Shown: positions 1 to 8,936, numbered from the stretch's first letter. The stretch: DNA of 64,000 nucleotides from DATFVA01 sp963743325 (GCA_963743325.1 CAVUOZ010000010.1:186001-250000); one strand, 5' to 3'. Program-made: numbers and translations. Notes: generated by a model from the letters alone, not told the origin.

Positions 1-3000
1 ACTGCCAGTGTGGTGACACCCCCGTCAGGATGGACGCAAAACATAATCGCCGGAGTACCGGGAATTGATCTCTGGCATTTTGATAATCCGGGAGGCAGAA
101 CGATTGTAGAGCCACTGGCAGAGCCCGTTGCAATTTTTGATAGTCCTAACTACTCTGATAATGGTCAGCCGGAAAATGTGGCATTAGAGTCCCCCGTTTT
201 CAATCCGCCTGCTGCTGCAACCGTTATATTAGAATGGTATCAGTACTTTAATCATTCAGGGGGAACTAGTGTGGGAAATGTGGAAGTGTGGAATGGAACA
301 TCATGGGTTGTAATTTATCATAATAATGTCAGTACAGTATTTGCAGATTTTCATTCAATTGATATTTCTTCTTACGTTACCGGTTTGACAGATTCCAAGA
401 TTCGTTTCGATTGGACGGGAAACGGGTCTGGATTCTGGTTAATTGACAATATCAAAGTATATGAACCGGCTGATGTACCGGCTCCAGCGGCCGTAGTTGG
501 GCCATTAGATGGGGCAGTTGATGTTGACATCAATCCTTCACTTGAATGGACAGCCGGAAGCGGCGCACTGCCAACCGGATACAGATTATATTTCGGTACT
601 GACGGTGGTGGTATTACCCCTCCAACAAATATTGAGAACAATACTGATTTATTGTTTACGACAACCTATACACCGGACACGCCGCTATTGTACAGTGCAA
701 CATACTACTGGATGATAGTTCCTTATAACGTTGCAGGCGATGCTACCGGAAATGTAATCTGGTCATTTACTGTTGTAGCAGATCCTCCCATAACGACGTT
801 TCCTTATTTAGAAGAATTTGAAGATTCATTTCCACCACTTTATTACAGCCGGTTCACAGGGTTGCTTACGGATCCCGTTTCATTGACATCAACAAACGAG
901 GGGTGGGAACAGGATGATTGGCGTAATGTCATCTCACCAATCAATAAAGCAGCAAAATTAAGTATATCCGGTTCTGCTCAGAATCACTGGTTATTAACTA
1001 CACTAATAGATTTAGGAACGAGCACTGACTATCAGATTGAATTTGATCTGACTTTAAATGCTGCAGGAACTTCAGATCCTCCCGAGATCACAGGAACTGA
1101 TGACAGGTTTGCAGTTTTAATTTCCACTGATGCAGGTGCAACATGGTTAACGTCAAATATTTTAAGATTATGGGATAATGAAAGTTCACCATATGTATTT
1201 AATAATATTAATAGTTCGGGTGAACATATTTCTATTGATCTTTCAGCGTACTCGGGAATGATCCAGATAGGATTTTATGGTGAATCAACAGCATCTAATG
1301 CCGATAACGATTTAATGATAGATAATATTGAAATTCAGGAAGTGCCCGCATTAGCTCCTTTGTTTTCAATAGACCCGGCAGATTTGGATTTTGGTCCTGT
1401 TGCAGTTGGTGATTTTGCATCTTTGCAAGCTACGGTAAGCAATCTAGGGACCAGTGATCTTGTAATAGAGAATATTGTATCATCCGAAGGACAGTTCACA
1501 TTTTTCCCAAATTCATTTCCAATTACAATTAGTGCCGGAAATGATCAGATATTTGATATAACATTTACACCAACTTCCACAGGAAATCGAACGGCAACTT
1601 TAGAATTCACCCACAATGCTGCCGGGTCACCGGATTTGTATCAGATTCAGGGAGCCGGAGTTGATGAAGGACCCACATTTAGCGTTTCACCTGCGGCGTT
1701 AAATTTTGGTAATGTGGGTATTAATACAATAAATGAACTGTCAGTAACTGTTAGTAACATTGGTCTGACTAACACACTTGATATTACCGAAGCATCAATC
1801 GCAGAATCCGGTTTCACTGTTACACCGGTTTCTGCCAGCATACCTGCAGGCGGCGATGAGGTTTTCATTGTGAACTTTAATCCACCATCAGCCGGAATAT
1901 ATTCAGGCAATTTAATATTTACAGATAACGATCCAACTTCACCCCATTCTGTCACATTAACAGGAAATGCATCCGCTGAAAACGGGCTGATTTTCCAGCA
2001 GGATACCGTCTACCAGCTTGAAGATGATTCTTACGCCCAAACATTGCAGCTAGTGGGTCTGGATCCCTTGGAGGGAAAAATTCAGGCGATTCAGTTCAGA
2101 TTATCTGTTAACAAATCCTTTGATGATAATGTAATACTGACTTTCCAGAACATTCAAAAAGGTTCAGATGTTGCCGATGCAAACTGGGTAATGGACTACA
2201 ACTTATTCAGAGGGCCGCTTACAGGTAACGGAGCTTCCGTTGATTCTATTTATGTTCTCCTGTATTGTCTGGACCAAAATGCCGGCCTGGATCCATCATT
2301 CAATTATAATGATCTTTTGAAAGTTAAATACAGAATAGCAAAACTTCCTGCTTTGAATGATACGTTGAAATCTTCACTCAGTATTTCAAATGCCGAAGCT
2401 ACTACGCATGAGGGGTACCCTATAGATATAACGTCTTCAAGAAATATATTTAATGTCATGGCTTTAAATAGGATAACATCGCTTGGCGATGTGAATGGAG
2501 ACGGATACCTGGATATTCTTGATTTAATCATGGTTGTAGACCATATAGTAGGAAGAGATTCTCTCACAGGGGATTATTTTACCAGAGCGGATATTTCCCC
2601 CTGGTTAACGGGAATGCCCGAACCGGAACCGGATGGTGTTGTTAATGTTCAGGATCTTTCACTCATCCAGAATATAATCCTCACCGGATTCTATCCTGAC
2701 AATTCAAAAAATTACAGCGTGGACAATGACGGAATAAAAAAGAATGCAGGAGATATTGATGCAAAGGTTAAACTATATGTCAATAAAGAAGGAATTTCGA
2801 TTTATGTTGAAAGTAAAGTTGATATAAGAGGTGCTCAAATCGAATTTAATAATATAAGTCATGTACCGGGGAATATGTCGGTTAATACCGATCTTGGTCA
2901 GGGTTATTACCTTAAAACCGATGATTTTTTGAGAATTCTTCTGTATGACCGGCTTGCGAATAAATATATCCAGACAGGAGAGCACTTCATGGCTGATTTG

Positions 3001-3453
3001 CCATTTCCGCTGAGTAATCCTGAAGAAGTCAGTGCTGGTAAGATAATATTAGTCGATATGAATAGACATAAATTAGAAAAAATCGAAGTTGAAATAATTT
3101 ATGGATTTGCACCATCATTACCGCTGGAATATATTTTATTCCAGAATTATCCCAACCCTTTCAATCCTTCGACAACAATTAAATTCCAGGTTCCGCAGAC
3201 CTGCGATTTAAGTATTAAAATTTATAATATTCTCGGTCAGGAGGTAAAGACTCTGTTTATCGGGCAAGTTCTAAGGGGAACATATTCAATCCAGTGGGAC
3301 GGATTAAATGATTCAGGGGTAAAAATGAGTTCTGGCACTTACGTGTACAGAATGACAGCCATACCCAATGGCCTGCTGCGCCCTGGCGAAGCCGGGGCGG
3401 GCAGTCAGTCAGGTTCATACGTTAAATCAAATAAAATGATCCTGCTGAAGTGA
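1..3453 (+). CDS. Large multidomain secreted protein with dockerin and T9SS sorting domain (5'-truncated)
   Basis: The frame is open from the first base, so the N-terminus and signal peptide lie outside the window; the GTG at base 10 is internal. Visible domains in order: a jelly-roll choice-of-anchor-J/MAM-like domain ending WLIDNIKVYE (to about residue 155), a fibronectin-III-like segment (160-260), a second anchor-J-like domain ending MIDNIEIQE (about 445), two HYDIN/ASPM-type choice-of-anchor-D domains (455-655), a cohesin-like beta region (660-810), and a dockerin-I-like pair with calcium loop DVNGDGYLDILDL and a second half DGVVNVQDLSLI (825-890). The end is a T9SS type A domain (FQNYPNPFNPSTTIKF to NKMILLK). 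Export through T9SS to the cell surface is inferred from family knowledge. A GC-rich segment encoding PNGLLRPGEAGAG sits in the last CTD hairpin. A terminator follows directly. Confidence 0.85.
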   Translation, partial: TASVVTPPSGWTQNIIAGVPGIDLWHFDNPGGRTIVEPLAEPVAIFDSPNYSDNGQPENVALESPVFNPPAAATVILEWYQYFNHSGGTSVGNVEVWNGTSWVVIYHNNVSTVFADFHSIDISSYVTGLTDSKIRFDWTGNGSGFWLIDNIKVYEPADVPAPAAVVGPLDGAVDVDINPSLEWTAGSGALPTGYRLYFGTDGGGITPPTNIENNTDLLFTTTYTPDTPLLYSATYYWMIVPYNVAGDATGNVIWSFTVVADPPITTFPYLEEFEDSFPPLYYSRFTGLLTDPVSLTSTNEGWEQDDWRNVISPINKAAKLSISGSAQNHWLLTTLIDLGTSTDYQIEFDLTLNAAGTSDPPEITGTDDRFAVLISTDAGATWLTSNILRLWDNESSPYVFNNINSSGEHISIDLSAYSGMIQIGFYGESTASNADNDLMIDNIEIQEVPALAPLFSIDPADLDFGPVAVGDFASLQATVSNLGTSDLVIENIVSSEGQFTFFPNSFPITISAGNDQIFDITFTPTSTGNRTATLEFTHNAAGSPDLYQIQGAGVDEGPTFSVSPAALNFGNVGINTINELSVTVSNIGLTNTLDITEASIAESGFTVTPVSASIPAGGDEVFIVNFNPPSAGIYSGNLIFTDNDPTSPHSVTLTGNASAENGLIFQQDTVYQLEDDSYAQTLQLVGLDPLEGKIQAIQFRLSVNKSFDDNVILTFQNIQKGSDVADANWVMDYNLFRGPLTGNGASVDSIYVLLYCLDQNAGLDPSFNYNDLLKVKYRIAKLPALNDTLKSSLSISNAEATTHEGYPIDITSSRNIFNVMALNRITSLGDVNGDGYLDILDLIMVVDHIVGRDSLTGDYFTRADISPWLTGMPEPEPDGVVNVQDLSLIQNIILTGFYPDNSKNYSVDNDGIKKNAGDIDAKVKLYVNKEGISIYVESKVDIRGAQIEFNNISHVPGNMSVNTDLGQGYYLKTDDFLRILLYDRLANKYIQTGEHFMADLPFPLSNPEEVSAGKIILVDMNRHKLEKIEVEIIYGFAPSLPLEYILFQNYPNPFNPSTTIKFQVPQTCDLSIKIYNILGQEVKTLFIGQVLRGTYSIQWDGLNDSGVKMSSGTYVYRMTAIPNGLLRPGEAGAGSQSGSYVKSNKMILLK

Positions 3454-3466
3454 AAATATACTACTG

Positions 3467-3493
3467 GAGCCCTGCCTGCTGCAGGGCTCTTTT
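3467..3493 (+). terminator. Intrinsic terminator after the dockerin/T9SS gene
   Basis: A perfect 9-bp stem GAGCCCTGC/GCAGGGCTC with a 5-nt loop runs into TTTT, 13 bases after the stop codon. Confidence 0.85.
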
Positions 3494-3667
3494 AACTGCT
3501 TCCCCGTAAAAATCTTTCCAAAAAATAGGCACAGATTACCGGATTTGACATTATCATATTAGTTTATAAGATTTGTATGAAGAATTGAGATATCTTTAAT
3601 GAGTATAGAGGAGATGTTGCCCGGGGAGATCATTTCAGTTAGCTGTTCCATTAAAAGTGATCGTTTT

Positions 3668-3730
3668 GATGACTTATATGTCATAATGAGTTCGGGCACT
3701 TGCGTGCACCGAATCAGACAGGCAGAGTAG
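3668..3730 (+). pseudogene. Decayed T9SS C-terminal domain remnant
   Basis: Read in frame this encodes MSSGTCVHRI and then a stop, matching MSSGTYVYRM near the end of the T9SS domain of the preceding gene (3331-3360). No open frame or start precedes it. It is followed, like the real gene, by a GC-rich hairpin (3762-3791), so it looks like the eroded 3' end of a duplicated gene. Confidence 0.6.
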
Positions 3731-3761
3731 TTTACTGTCTTCTGAAGTGGATTAATGCGCT

Positions 3762-3791
3762 CCGGGCCCTGCCTTCTGCGTCAGGGTCCGG
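3762..3791 (+). terminator. Terminator-like hairpin of the decayed copy
   Basis: CCGGGCCCTG pairs with CAGGGTCCGG (one G-T pair) around a 10-nt loop. There is no strong T-run. It resembles the hairpin at 3467 and lies in the same place relative to the remnant, just ahead of the next gene. Confidence 0.4.
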
Positions 3792-3832
3792 GTATTTCAC
3801 GCAGAGCCGCAGAATATTTTCGGGAGGGTAAA

Positions 3833-4222
3833 ATGTTAAGTACAAAAAGGCTTGTAGTTGCAACGGTAACAGGATTTATTACAGGATTCATATGCCTTGC
3901 CTTTGCTTCAAGCGGCCCGCAGAGTCTTCCTGCTCCGGTTGCTTACCAGATCATATTCACCCGCGGACTGGCGGGATTTGCCATAGGCATCAGTGTATTC
4001 AGAATTCAATGGGCTATTCATGGAGCGGTTCTAGGTTTACTCTTCAGTCTGCCCCTTGCTTTCAGCAACTTAATGGCGCCCGATAACCCGGAGTTTTCCA
4101 GATCTTCAATGTTCTTTGCATCGCTGGTGATGGGACTGATCTACGGAGTACTGATAGAATTTGTTACTACTGTACTGTTCAAGGCTAAAATTCCTGCAGA
4201 GGTAAAAGCCGGCTTAAAATAA
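3833..4222 (+). CDS. Small four-helix membrane protein, unknown function
   Basis: The product has 129 residues. The ATG at 3833 is preferred because GGGAGG lies 6-8 bases upstream; an earlier in-frame ATG at 3755 would translate the terminator-like hairpin. Four hydrophobic segments are visible: VVATVTGFITGFICLAFA, a helix around FTRGLAGFAIGISVF, one around HGAVLGLLFSLPLAF, and SLVMGLIYGVLIEFVTTVLF. Small residues (GxxxG-like spacing) in the helices suggest tight packing. I do not recognise the family. It stands alone between a decayed T9SS end and a terminator. Confidence 0.6.
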   Translation: MLSTKRLVVATVTGFITGFICLAFASSGPQSLPAPVAYQIIFTRGLAGFAIGISVFRIQWAIHGAVLGLLFSLPLAFSNLMAPDNPEFSRSSMFFASLVMGLIYGVLIEFVTTVLFKAKIPAEVKAGLK

Positions 4223-4584
4223 AAATTAATTCTTGGAATTTGTTTTCTTAAGAAGTATTTTAGTGTCCGTTATTTCACAGGTTTTTTTGACTCTTGATTT
4301 GTGAAGTTTTATCCGGTAGCTGACCCCTGGCCATCGTTAAATTCGTTCTGAAATTTTGAACTCGTTCACAGAGGTTTACCCCTGCCTCGTGATGGATGAA
4401 AGAGTTCTACCCGGTAACACCCCCGTTACCGGGTTTTTTATTTTAGGTATTTGGTGGATTTTCGGATTTAGCGAATTTAGCGGACTTGCCTTCAGCAATT
4501 TTATAATTTATATCTGTCAAACTCGTTCACAGAGGCCCTGCCTCTGCCTCGTGAACACCTCCGTTACTGGTTTTTATCATAATT
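4223..4584. other. Intergenic region with two decayed repeat modules
   Basis: There is no supported gene here. The phrase ACTCGTTCACAGAGG occurs twice (about 4361 and 4522), each time followed by a CCTGCCTCGTGA-like tail; the first is followed by a full terminator and the second by a degraded one. Similar phrases recur after other genes (6815, 7302, 11330, 13629). A frame of about 80 codons across these repeats is not considered coding. Confidence 0.6.
4410..4439 (+). terminator. Terminator, CCCGGTAAC family
   Basis: CCCGGTAAC/GTTACCGGG is a perfect 9-bp stem with a 6-nt loop followed by six Ts. The same hairpin recurs at 19308, 35573, 42718 and 49592. Confidence 0.85.
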
Positions 4585-4710
4585 ATTGCTTCTATTAAAT
4601 AATTGTTGCAAATTCCTTTAAGTAATTTTCTCTACTTTGTGGGAGCAGGAATTTTAGAGTTTAATTACTGATACTTACCGATTACACCAAGATTACTCTC
4701 CCGAAGCAGA
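4585..4710 (+). promoter_or_regulatory. Conserved leader element, copy 1
   Basis: This is the first of eleven related ~125-bp elements. The 5' half (TTGCTTCTATtaaa... TTGCAAATT) is AT-rich and looks like a promoter with a TTG box about 20 bases before a TA-rich box. The 3' half begins TCTACTnnG, contains a conserved TTTTAGAGTTTAATTACTG block and ends CTCTCCCGAAGCAGA, 38 nt before the start codon at 4749. TCTACT can pair with AGCAGA (one A-C mismatch), and here GGGAG can pair with CTCCC. A transcribed structured leader is inferred; no known riboswitch family was recognised. Confidence 0.6.
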
Positions 4711-4748
4711 AATATTGATAAATATTTCTTAAGCATTGGAAGCTCGTT

Positions 4749-6809
4749 ATGAAAACTTTAATTCACACCCTGTTTTTCCTTTTAATGGTAACACAAATCT
4801 GTTTTGCACAGTGGATCTGGCAAAATCCTCTGCCTCAGGGGAATAACTTAGCCTCTGTATATTTTGTAGATAATAACATAGGCTGGGCTGTAGGTTTTTA
4901 CGGAACAATATTGACAACAACAGATGGCGGTACAAACTGGATTTCTCAAAACAGCGGGACAAGTAATGACCTATTTTCAGTTGATTTTGTTGATCAAGAA
5001 ACCGGATGGACTGTTGGGTCAGAAGGCACAATATTGAAAACAACAAATGGGGGATCAAACTGGATATCTCAAAACAGCGGAACATTTAGTGATTTACATT
5101 CAGTTTGTTTTACAGATCAGAATACAGGCCTGGTGGTTGGAGCTTTCGGTAAGATCCTGAAAACGACAAATGGAGGTACAGACTGGAGATCCCAAAATAT
5201 TGGTCTATCAAATAATTTTTCTTCTACCTATTTCATAGATCAAAATATCGGATTTATAGCGGGGAATGGGGGAAAGATCTTGAAGACAACAAATGGGGGA
5301 ACGGAATGGATAAATCTAACAAGTGGAACAGTCAATAATTTAAATTCAGTCAATTTCACAGATCAAAATAACGGCTGGGTTGTGGGTTCTTTCGGAACAA
5401 TCTTGAAAACAACTGATGGTGGAATAAACTGGATATCTCAGCAAGACGTTATATTCGGTTTCCTTACTTCGGTTTTTTTTATAGACCAGAATACCGGTTG
5501 GATAGTATCGAATAATGGCAAAATTTTGAAAACCACCGATGGCGGAATAAACTGGAGTGTTCAATATAGTATTGGTTTGGCTTCAGTTTATTTTACAGAT
5601 CAGAATACAGGATGGATAGTGGGTTATAATGGGATAATCTTAAAAACAATAGATGGTGGAACAAATTGGCTTTCTCAAAAAAATGGTACTGTTGACGATC
5701 TGAATTCTGTCTTCTTCGTAGATAATAACACAGGCTGGGCTGTAAGTATTGAGGGAACAATCTTGAAAACAACAAATGGAGGAATAAACTGGACATCTCT
5801 GACAAACGAAGGTGCTTCTTATACTTCAGTCTTTTTTGTAGACGAGAATATCGGCTGGGTTACAGCGTGGGATGTCATCCTAAAAACAACTGATGGTGGA
5901 ACAAACTGGACATATCAGGTAACTGGATTGAATGATCGTGTAGAATCTATTTATTTTATAAATCAAAATATTGGCTGGGCTATTTTTGAACCTGTGACCG
6001 TTTTGAAAACCACTAATGGCGGAACAAACTGGTATTCTATAAATACCGGTTATGGTGTAAGGGCACTCTTTTTTATAGATCAAAATACCGGCTGGGCTGC
6101 CGGGATTTCAGGCACTATCTTAAAAACCACAAACGGGGGAACAGATTGGATACAACAATTTAGCGGAAATTCTAATCATTTATACTCAGTCAAGTTTATA
6201 AATCAAAATACCGGTTGGGTTGCAGGTCTTCATGGCACAATTCTGAAAACAACAGACGGCGGTACAAACTGGATTTCTCAAAACAGCGGGACAACTAATG
6301 ACCTATTTTCAGTTGATTTTGTTGATCAAAATATCGGATGGGCAGCAGGCTGGTTCGGAACACTCTTAAAAACAACAAATGGCGGCATAAACTGGGTTTC
6401 TCAAGTAAGCACTGATATTTTGTTTTCCTCAGTTTTTTTCGTAGATCAAAATACCGGTTGGGCTGTCGGGACAGATGGTACAATATTGGGAACAACTAAT
6501 GGGGGAAGTATCACGTCAAGCGAATACAATGAACCTAATATGCCAAATAAATTTTTATTATCTCAAAATTATCCGAATCCATTTAATCCTGCTACAACTT
6601 TCAAATACTCTATTCCCTCGCAGCAGTTAGTAATAATAAAGATCTTTAATGTGCTCGGCAAGGAAATTGAAACTGTGGTCAGTGAAGAAAAACCGTCAGG
6701 CACTTATGAAGTAACCTGGAATGCAGCTACTCTTCCAAGCGGAATTTATTTCTACAGAATACAAGCAGGCTCTTTAATCGAAACAAAGAAGATGATTCTG
6801 CTGAAATAA
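4749..6809 (+). CDS. Secreted Ycf48-like beta-propeller protein with T9SS sorting domain
   Basis: The product has 686 residues. A signal peptide (MKTLIHTLFFLLMVTQICFAQ) precedes 14 tandem repeats of about 43 residues, each built as SVxFVDxNxGWAVGxxGTILKTTDGGTNW. This is the Ycf48/photosystem-II-assembly-factor-like, BNR-type repeat, which folds as beta-propeller blades. The last ~85 residues are a T9SS type A domain (LSQNYPNPFNPATTF to TKKMILLK). In this phylum such proteins are exported and anchored at the surface; the ligand is unknown. It is preceded by leader copy 1. Long antisense frames over the repeats are shadows of the repeat. Confidence 0.9.
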   Translation: MKTLIHTLFFLLMVTQICFAQWIWQNPLPQGNNLASVYFVDNNIGWAVGFYGTILTTTDGGTNWISQNSGTSNDLFSVDFVDQETGWTVGSEGTILKTTNGGSNWISQNSGTFSDLHSVCFTDQNTGLVVGAFGKILKTTNGGTDWRSQNIGLSNNFSSTYFIDQNIGFIAGNGGKILKTTNGGTEWINLTSGTVNNLNSVNFTDQNNGWVVGSFGTILKTTDGGINWISQQDVIFGFLTSVFFIDQNTGWIVSNNGKILKTTDGGINWSVQYSIGLASVYFTDQNTGWIVGYNGIILKTIDGGTNWLSQKNGTVDDLNSVFFVDNNTGWAVSIEGTILKTTNGGINWTSLTNEGASYTSVFFVDENIGWVTAWDVILKTTDGGTNWTYQVTGLNDRVESIYFINQNIGWAIFEPVTVLKTTNGGTNWYSINTGYGVRALFFIDQNTGWAAGISGTILKTTNGGTDWIQQFSGNSNHLYSVKFINQNTGWVAGLHGTILKTTDGGTNWISQNSGTTNDLFSVDFVDQNIGWAAGWFGTLLKTTNGGINWVSQVSTDILFSSVFFVDQNTGWAVGTDGTILGTTNGGSITSSEYNEPNMPNKFLLSQNYPNPFNPATTFKYSIPSQQLVIIKIFNVLGKEIETVVSEEKPSGTYEVTWNAATLPSGIYFYRIQAGSLIETKKMILLK

Positions 6810-7045
6810 TTTTAACAGAGGCTTGCCCAGCCTAATGAATGCCTGTTTTTCAACAGGCGGATTTACCTCTGCCTCGTGATGCCTGCCCCGCCGACGGGAT
6901 ACCCGCCTTATTTATCGTCCTACGGAAGAGGCGGTTAAAAAAGAGTCTGGGGGATGTATTAAATATGCTATTAAACTGATTTTTATCTAGGCCCTCTTGA
7001 ATGAATATAAATATTTTTCAGTGAAAAAAAATACACCCTCTGAAT

Positions 7046-7076
7046 CCCGATACCAACCCCGTTACCGGGTTTTTTA
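7046..7076 (+). terminator. Degenerate CCCGGTAAC-family terminator
   Basis: The right arm GTTACCGGG plus six Ts is intact, but the left arm has drifted to CCCGATAC, so the stem is weakened. Confidence 0.45.
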
Positions 7077-7083
7077 TTTTAAA

Positions 7084-7130
7084 GATTGACGAACTTGCCC
7101 GCCTCTGGCAGGTTTAGGGGGATTAAAGAA
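7084..7130. repeat. Dispersed GATTGAC-CTTGCC palindrome repeat
   Basis: GATTGACGAACTTGCC, a palindromic GCCTCTGGCAGGT core and a GGATTAA tail are shared in order with 24964-25006 and, less well, with 32584-32616. The unit follows a terminator here and at 24964. It is non-coding. Confidence 0.5.
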
Positions 7131-7168
7131 TTTATCTAACTTACCAACAGCAATTTTATAATTTAATC

Positions 7169-7231
7169 CTGATGAAAAAAGACGTTAAATGGATAATGAT
7201 AGGTGACCATGGCGGCAGGATTCAAAAATAA
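7169..7231 (+). pseudogene. 3' fragment of a SnoaL-like gene
   Basis: The 20 codons before TAA encode MKKDVKWIMIGDHGGRIQK, differing at one residue from the end of the SnoaL-like protein at 10797-11261. Homology continues past the stop (AATTCTAAAAA, AAAAACTCCCTTTTTT, CTCAAGGTTTA) but stops abruptly on the 5' side. It is therefore a truncated duplicate of that gene's 3' end with its downstream region. Confidence 0.85.
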
Positions 7232-7246
7232 ATTCTAAAAACGATT

Positions 7247-7288
7247 AACCTTGGGTAAAAACTCCCTTTTTTAGTGTTACTCAAGGTT
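7247..7288 (+). terminator. Long hairpin after the SnoaL fragment
   Basis: AACCTTGGGTAA pairs with TTACTCAAGGTT (12 bp with one G-T pair) around an 18-nt loop, followed by a T-rich stretch. The equivalent hairpin after the intact gene (about 11281-11322) is weaker. Confidence 0.5.
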
Positions 7289-7366
7289 TATTTTGCATTA
7301 TCCTCGTTAACAGAGGCTTAACCTGCCTCTGGCGGGTATACAACGACTTCGTGAAAGAGAGTTCAA

Positions 7367-7395
7367 CCCGATGGCAATCGGTCATCGGGATTTTT
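7367..7395 (+). terminator. Terminator, CCCGATG family
   Basis: CCCGATG/CATCGGG with a 9-nt loop is followed by ATTTTTA. The same hairpin is found at 20984 and 43517, each preceded by GAAAGAG- or GAAGAG-like sequence and TTCA. Confidence 0.75.
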
Positions 7396-7523
7396 ATTGT
7401 ATTCTTATTCAATTAATAGTTATTAATAAATATTTGTTGCATACACTGACAGGCAATTTGAAATCTCACTATCCTGTGAAAACTTTCATTTTCATCAAAT
7501 AATATTTGCCGATTAAAAATAAT

Positions 7524-7654
7524 TTCTACTTGTTTATTAAAATATATTTCGCTATATACAGCACCAATATTCCCAATACCCTAAGAGGGTTGGCCGACGC
7601 TGACACTCGCTAAGTTCCTCCCCACGGCAACCTGAATCCTCTGCCGAAGTAGAA
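7524..7654 (+). promoter_or_regulatory. Diverged leader-like element
   Basis: TTCTACTT at 7524 and AAGTAGAA at 7647 are perfect 8-base complements. The second lies in the same GCCGAAGTAGAAG context that ends the leader family. Inside are CTAAGAGGG and several CCGA/CTCC blocks, but most of the internal consensus is absent. It sits 41 nt before the lipoprotein start at 7696, the spacing typical of the family. Confidence 0.4.
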
Positions 7655-7695
7655 GATTTGAGAAAAAACATTTCAACTTCAAAAAGAGATTCAGA

Positions 7696-8067
7696 ATGAA
7701 ATATTTTCTGTACATTTTATTTTTCCCTTCGCTTTTTTTAGTAACAGCGTGCAGCTCATCATATGTTGTATCTTATTCGTATGAAGATCCATCTGTGGGC
7801 GAGTTTAACAATTTTGTCCGGGGGCAAAAAGCTGAAATTATCCTGAAAGATACTATCGTTAATAATGCAACGAATGTTAACTTATCTGCAGATTCTCTCT
7901 CCTGGAATGAACCTGGAAATAATTCGAAATTTAGAGTTGTTAAATCCGATGTTAAGAAGGTAATCTTTAGCAGCCACTTTGTCGGAGGATTAGACGGAAT
8001 GGGTCTTGGGATGATTTCGGGTGGCATTGCAGGATTGGTAACAGCCTGGCTGATTGCGGTTGGCTAA
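7696..8067 (+). CDS. Putative lipoprotein, probably frameshifted near its C-terminus
   Basis: The open frame encodes 123 residues. The N-terminus has a lipobox (FLVTACSS, Cys at about residue 19), predicting lipid anchoring. The C-terminus is Gly-rich and hydrophobic (GLGMISGGIAGLVTAWLIA) and stops abruptly. In the -1 frame the sequence from about 8055 continues without a break as LANSQGQTGWYYVI, a second Gly-rich helix (VGVVVGALAGFTTGLIIG) and HTYEFRF, with a stop at 8186-8188. The ancestral gene therefore probably ran to 8188 and ended in a hydrophobic hairpin. I do not recognise the family. Confidence 0.65.
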   Translation: MKYFLYILFFPSLFLVTACSSSYVVSYSYEDPSVGEFNNFVRGQKAEIILKDTIVNNATNVNLSADSLSWNEPGNNSKFRVVKSDVKKVIFSSHFVGGLDGMGLGMISGGIAGLVTAWLIAVG

Positions 8068-8288
8068 TTCTCAGGGACAGACAGGGTGGTATTATGTAAT
8101 CCTAATACCAGTTGGTGTTGTTGTCGGTGCTTTAGCTGGATTTACTACAGGACTAATTATTGGTCATACATATGAGTTCAGATTTTAGACTTCTGAACTC
8201 AAGTACATTAACAACTAATTATGAATATATTTTTTGTCTTGGATACAGTTTAGTATTTCTATTAAGCATTATAATCAGGGAGGCAATA

Positions 8289-8936
8289 GTGAAACACAGC
8301 ATCGAATGTTGCTTTTTGCTTTTTTGTTTGACTTTCTTGATCGGATGCAGTTCAGGTAAAGAGGTTTATGTCGAAGACGAGGAACAGATTAACGCCGTTG
8401 ACAGGATCGCTATTATCGGGTTTCCGGGGCAATGCACACTCGCGAAAAAGGAAATATCATTTCTTGCTATAGCATTCGAACGGTTTGACAGTTTAAATCG
8501 TTTCGAAATTGTTTCTATGGACAGCACACACGAGATGTACAATGCACTAGGTCTGTCACCGATCTATCCGTATGATGAGTATTCTACACTTGATGTTCAG
8601 GGTCTTACAGATTTATGTGCTGAGCTGAATGTCGATGCAGTAGTTGTTGGATTCTACAGACTCCGCATTCAAGATTCGCAGCCAACTACATATGTAGATG
8701 CAAATGGACAGACGGTGACTACATCGTCCCCCAGTTACCTCCAGAATTTTCCGACTTTTGAGGTCTGTATGATTGGAACAGATGGATCACTTCTTTTCCG
8801 TGCAGTCTCCGAGGGGAGAAAGACCGGATTCTGGAATACATTCTGGGACTCCATTTTCCAAAGTGAATCTGACGAAACATACTATGATCGGGTTCAGGAT
8901 TCAATGGATGGCATTTGCGAAATGCTTAAGAATTAG
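8289..8936 (+). CDS. Putative lipoprotein, unknown function
   Basis: The product has 215 residues. GTG at 8289 is chosen because AGGGAGG lies 7-8 bases upstream and the following residues form a lipoprotein signal (CCFLLFCLTFLIGCSS, lipobox Cys). The frame extends upstream to 8160, but that part overlaps the tail of the previous gene and reads as non-coding. The mature part (DRIAIIGFPGQC, NVDAVVVGFYRLRI) alternates beta and alpha segments, vaguely like envelope lipoproteins that report a computed value, but no domain is certain. It lies in tandem with the lipoprotein at 7696 and may be co-transcribed. Confidence 0.7.
   Translation: MKHSIECCFLLFCLTFLIGCSSGKEVYVEDEEQINAVDRIAIIGFPGQCTLAKKEISFLAIAFERFDSLNRFEIVSMDSTHEMYNALGLSPIYPYDEYSTLDVQGLTDLCAELNVDAVVVGFYRLRIQDSQPTTYVDANGQTVTTSSPSYLQNFPTFEVCMIGTDGSLLFRAVSEGRKTGFWNTFWDSIFQSESDETYYDRVQDSMDGICEMLKN

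Larger units (their letters stand above)
6810..7168. other. Intergenic repeat debris
   Basis: No gene is visible. A hairpin GCCTGTT/AACAGGC (about 6841-6858) lacks a T-run. The stretch from about 7005 to 7080 resembles the sequence after the metal permease gene near 40110-40170 (a TTTTTCAG block, ACACTCT, then a terminator arm), which marks it as a dispersed intergenic module. Confidence 0.5.

Noticed and set aside
4356..4598. An 80-codon plus-strand frame
   Set aside because: It runs through repeated intergenic modules and a strong terminator, and has no ribosome site or protein-like composition.
4585..4710. Leader element as a known riboswitch (c-di-GMP-I, SAM, cobalamin, TPP, glycine)
   Set aside because: Partial likenesses such as GGGCAAG are too short, and the required cores of these families are absent. 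It is left as unassigned.
4747..6495. Several minus-strand frames across the Ycf48-like gene
   Set aside because: They repeat with the period of the coding repeats on the plus strand and are shadows of them.
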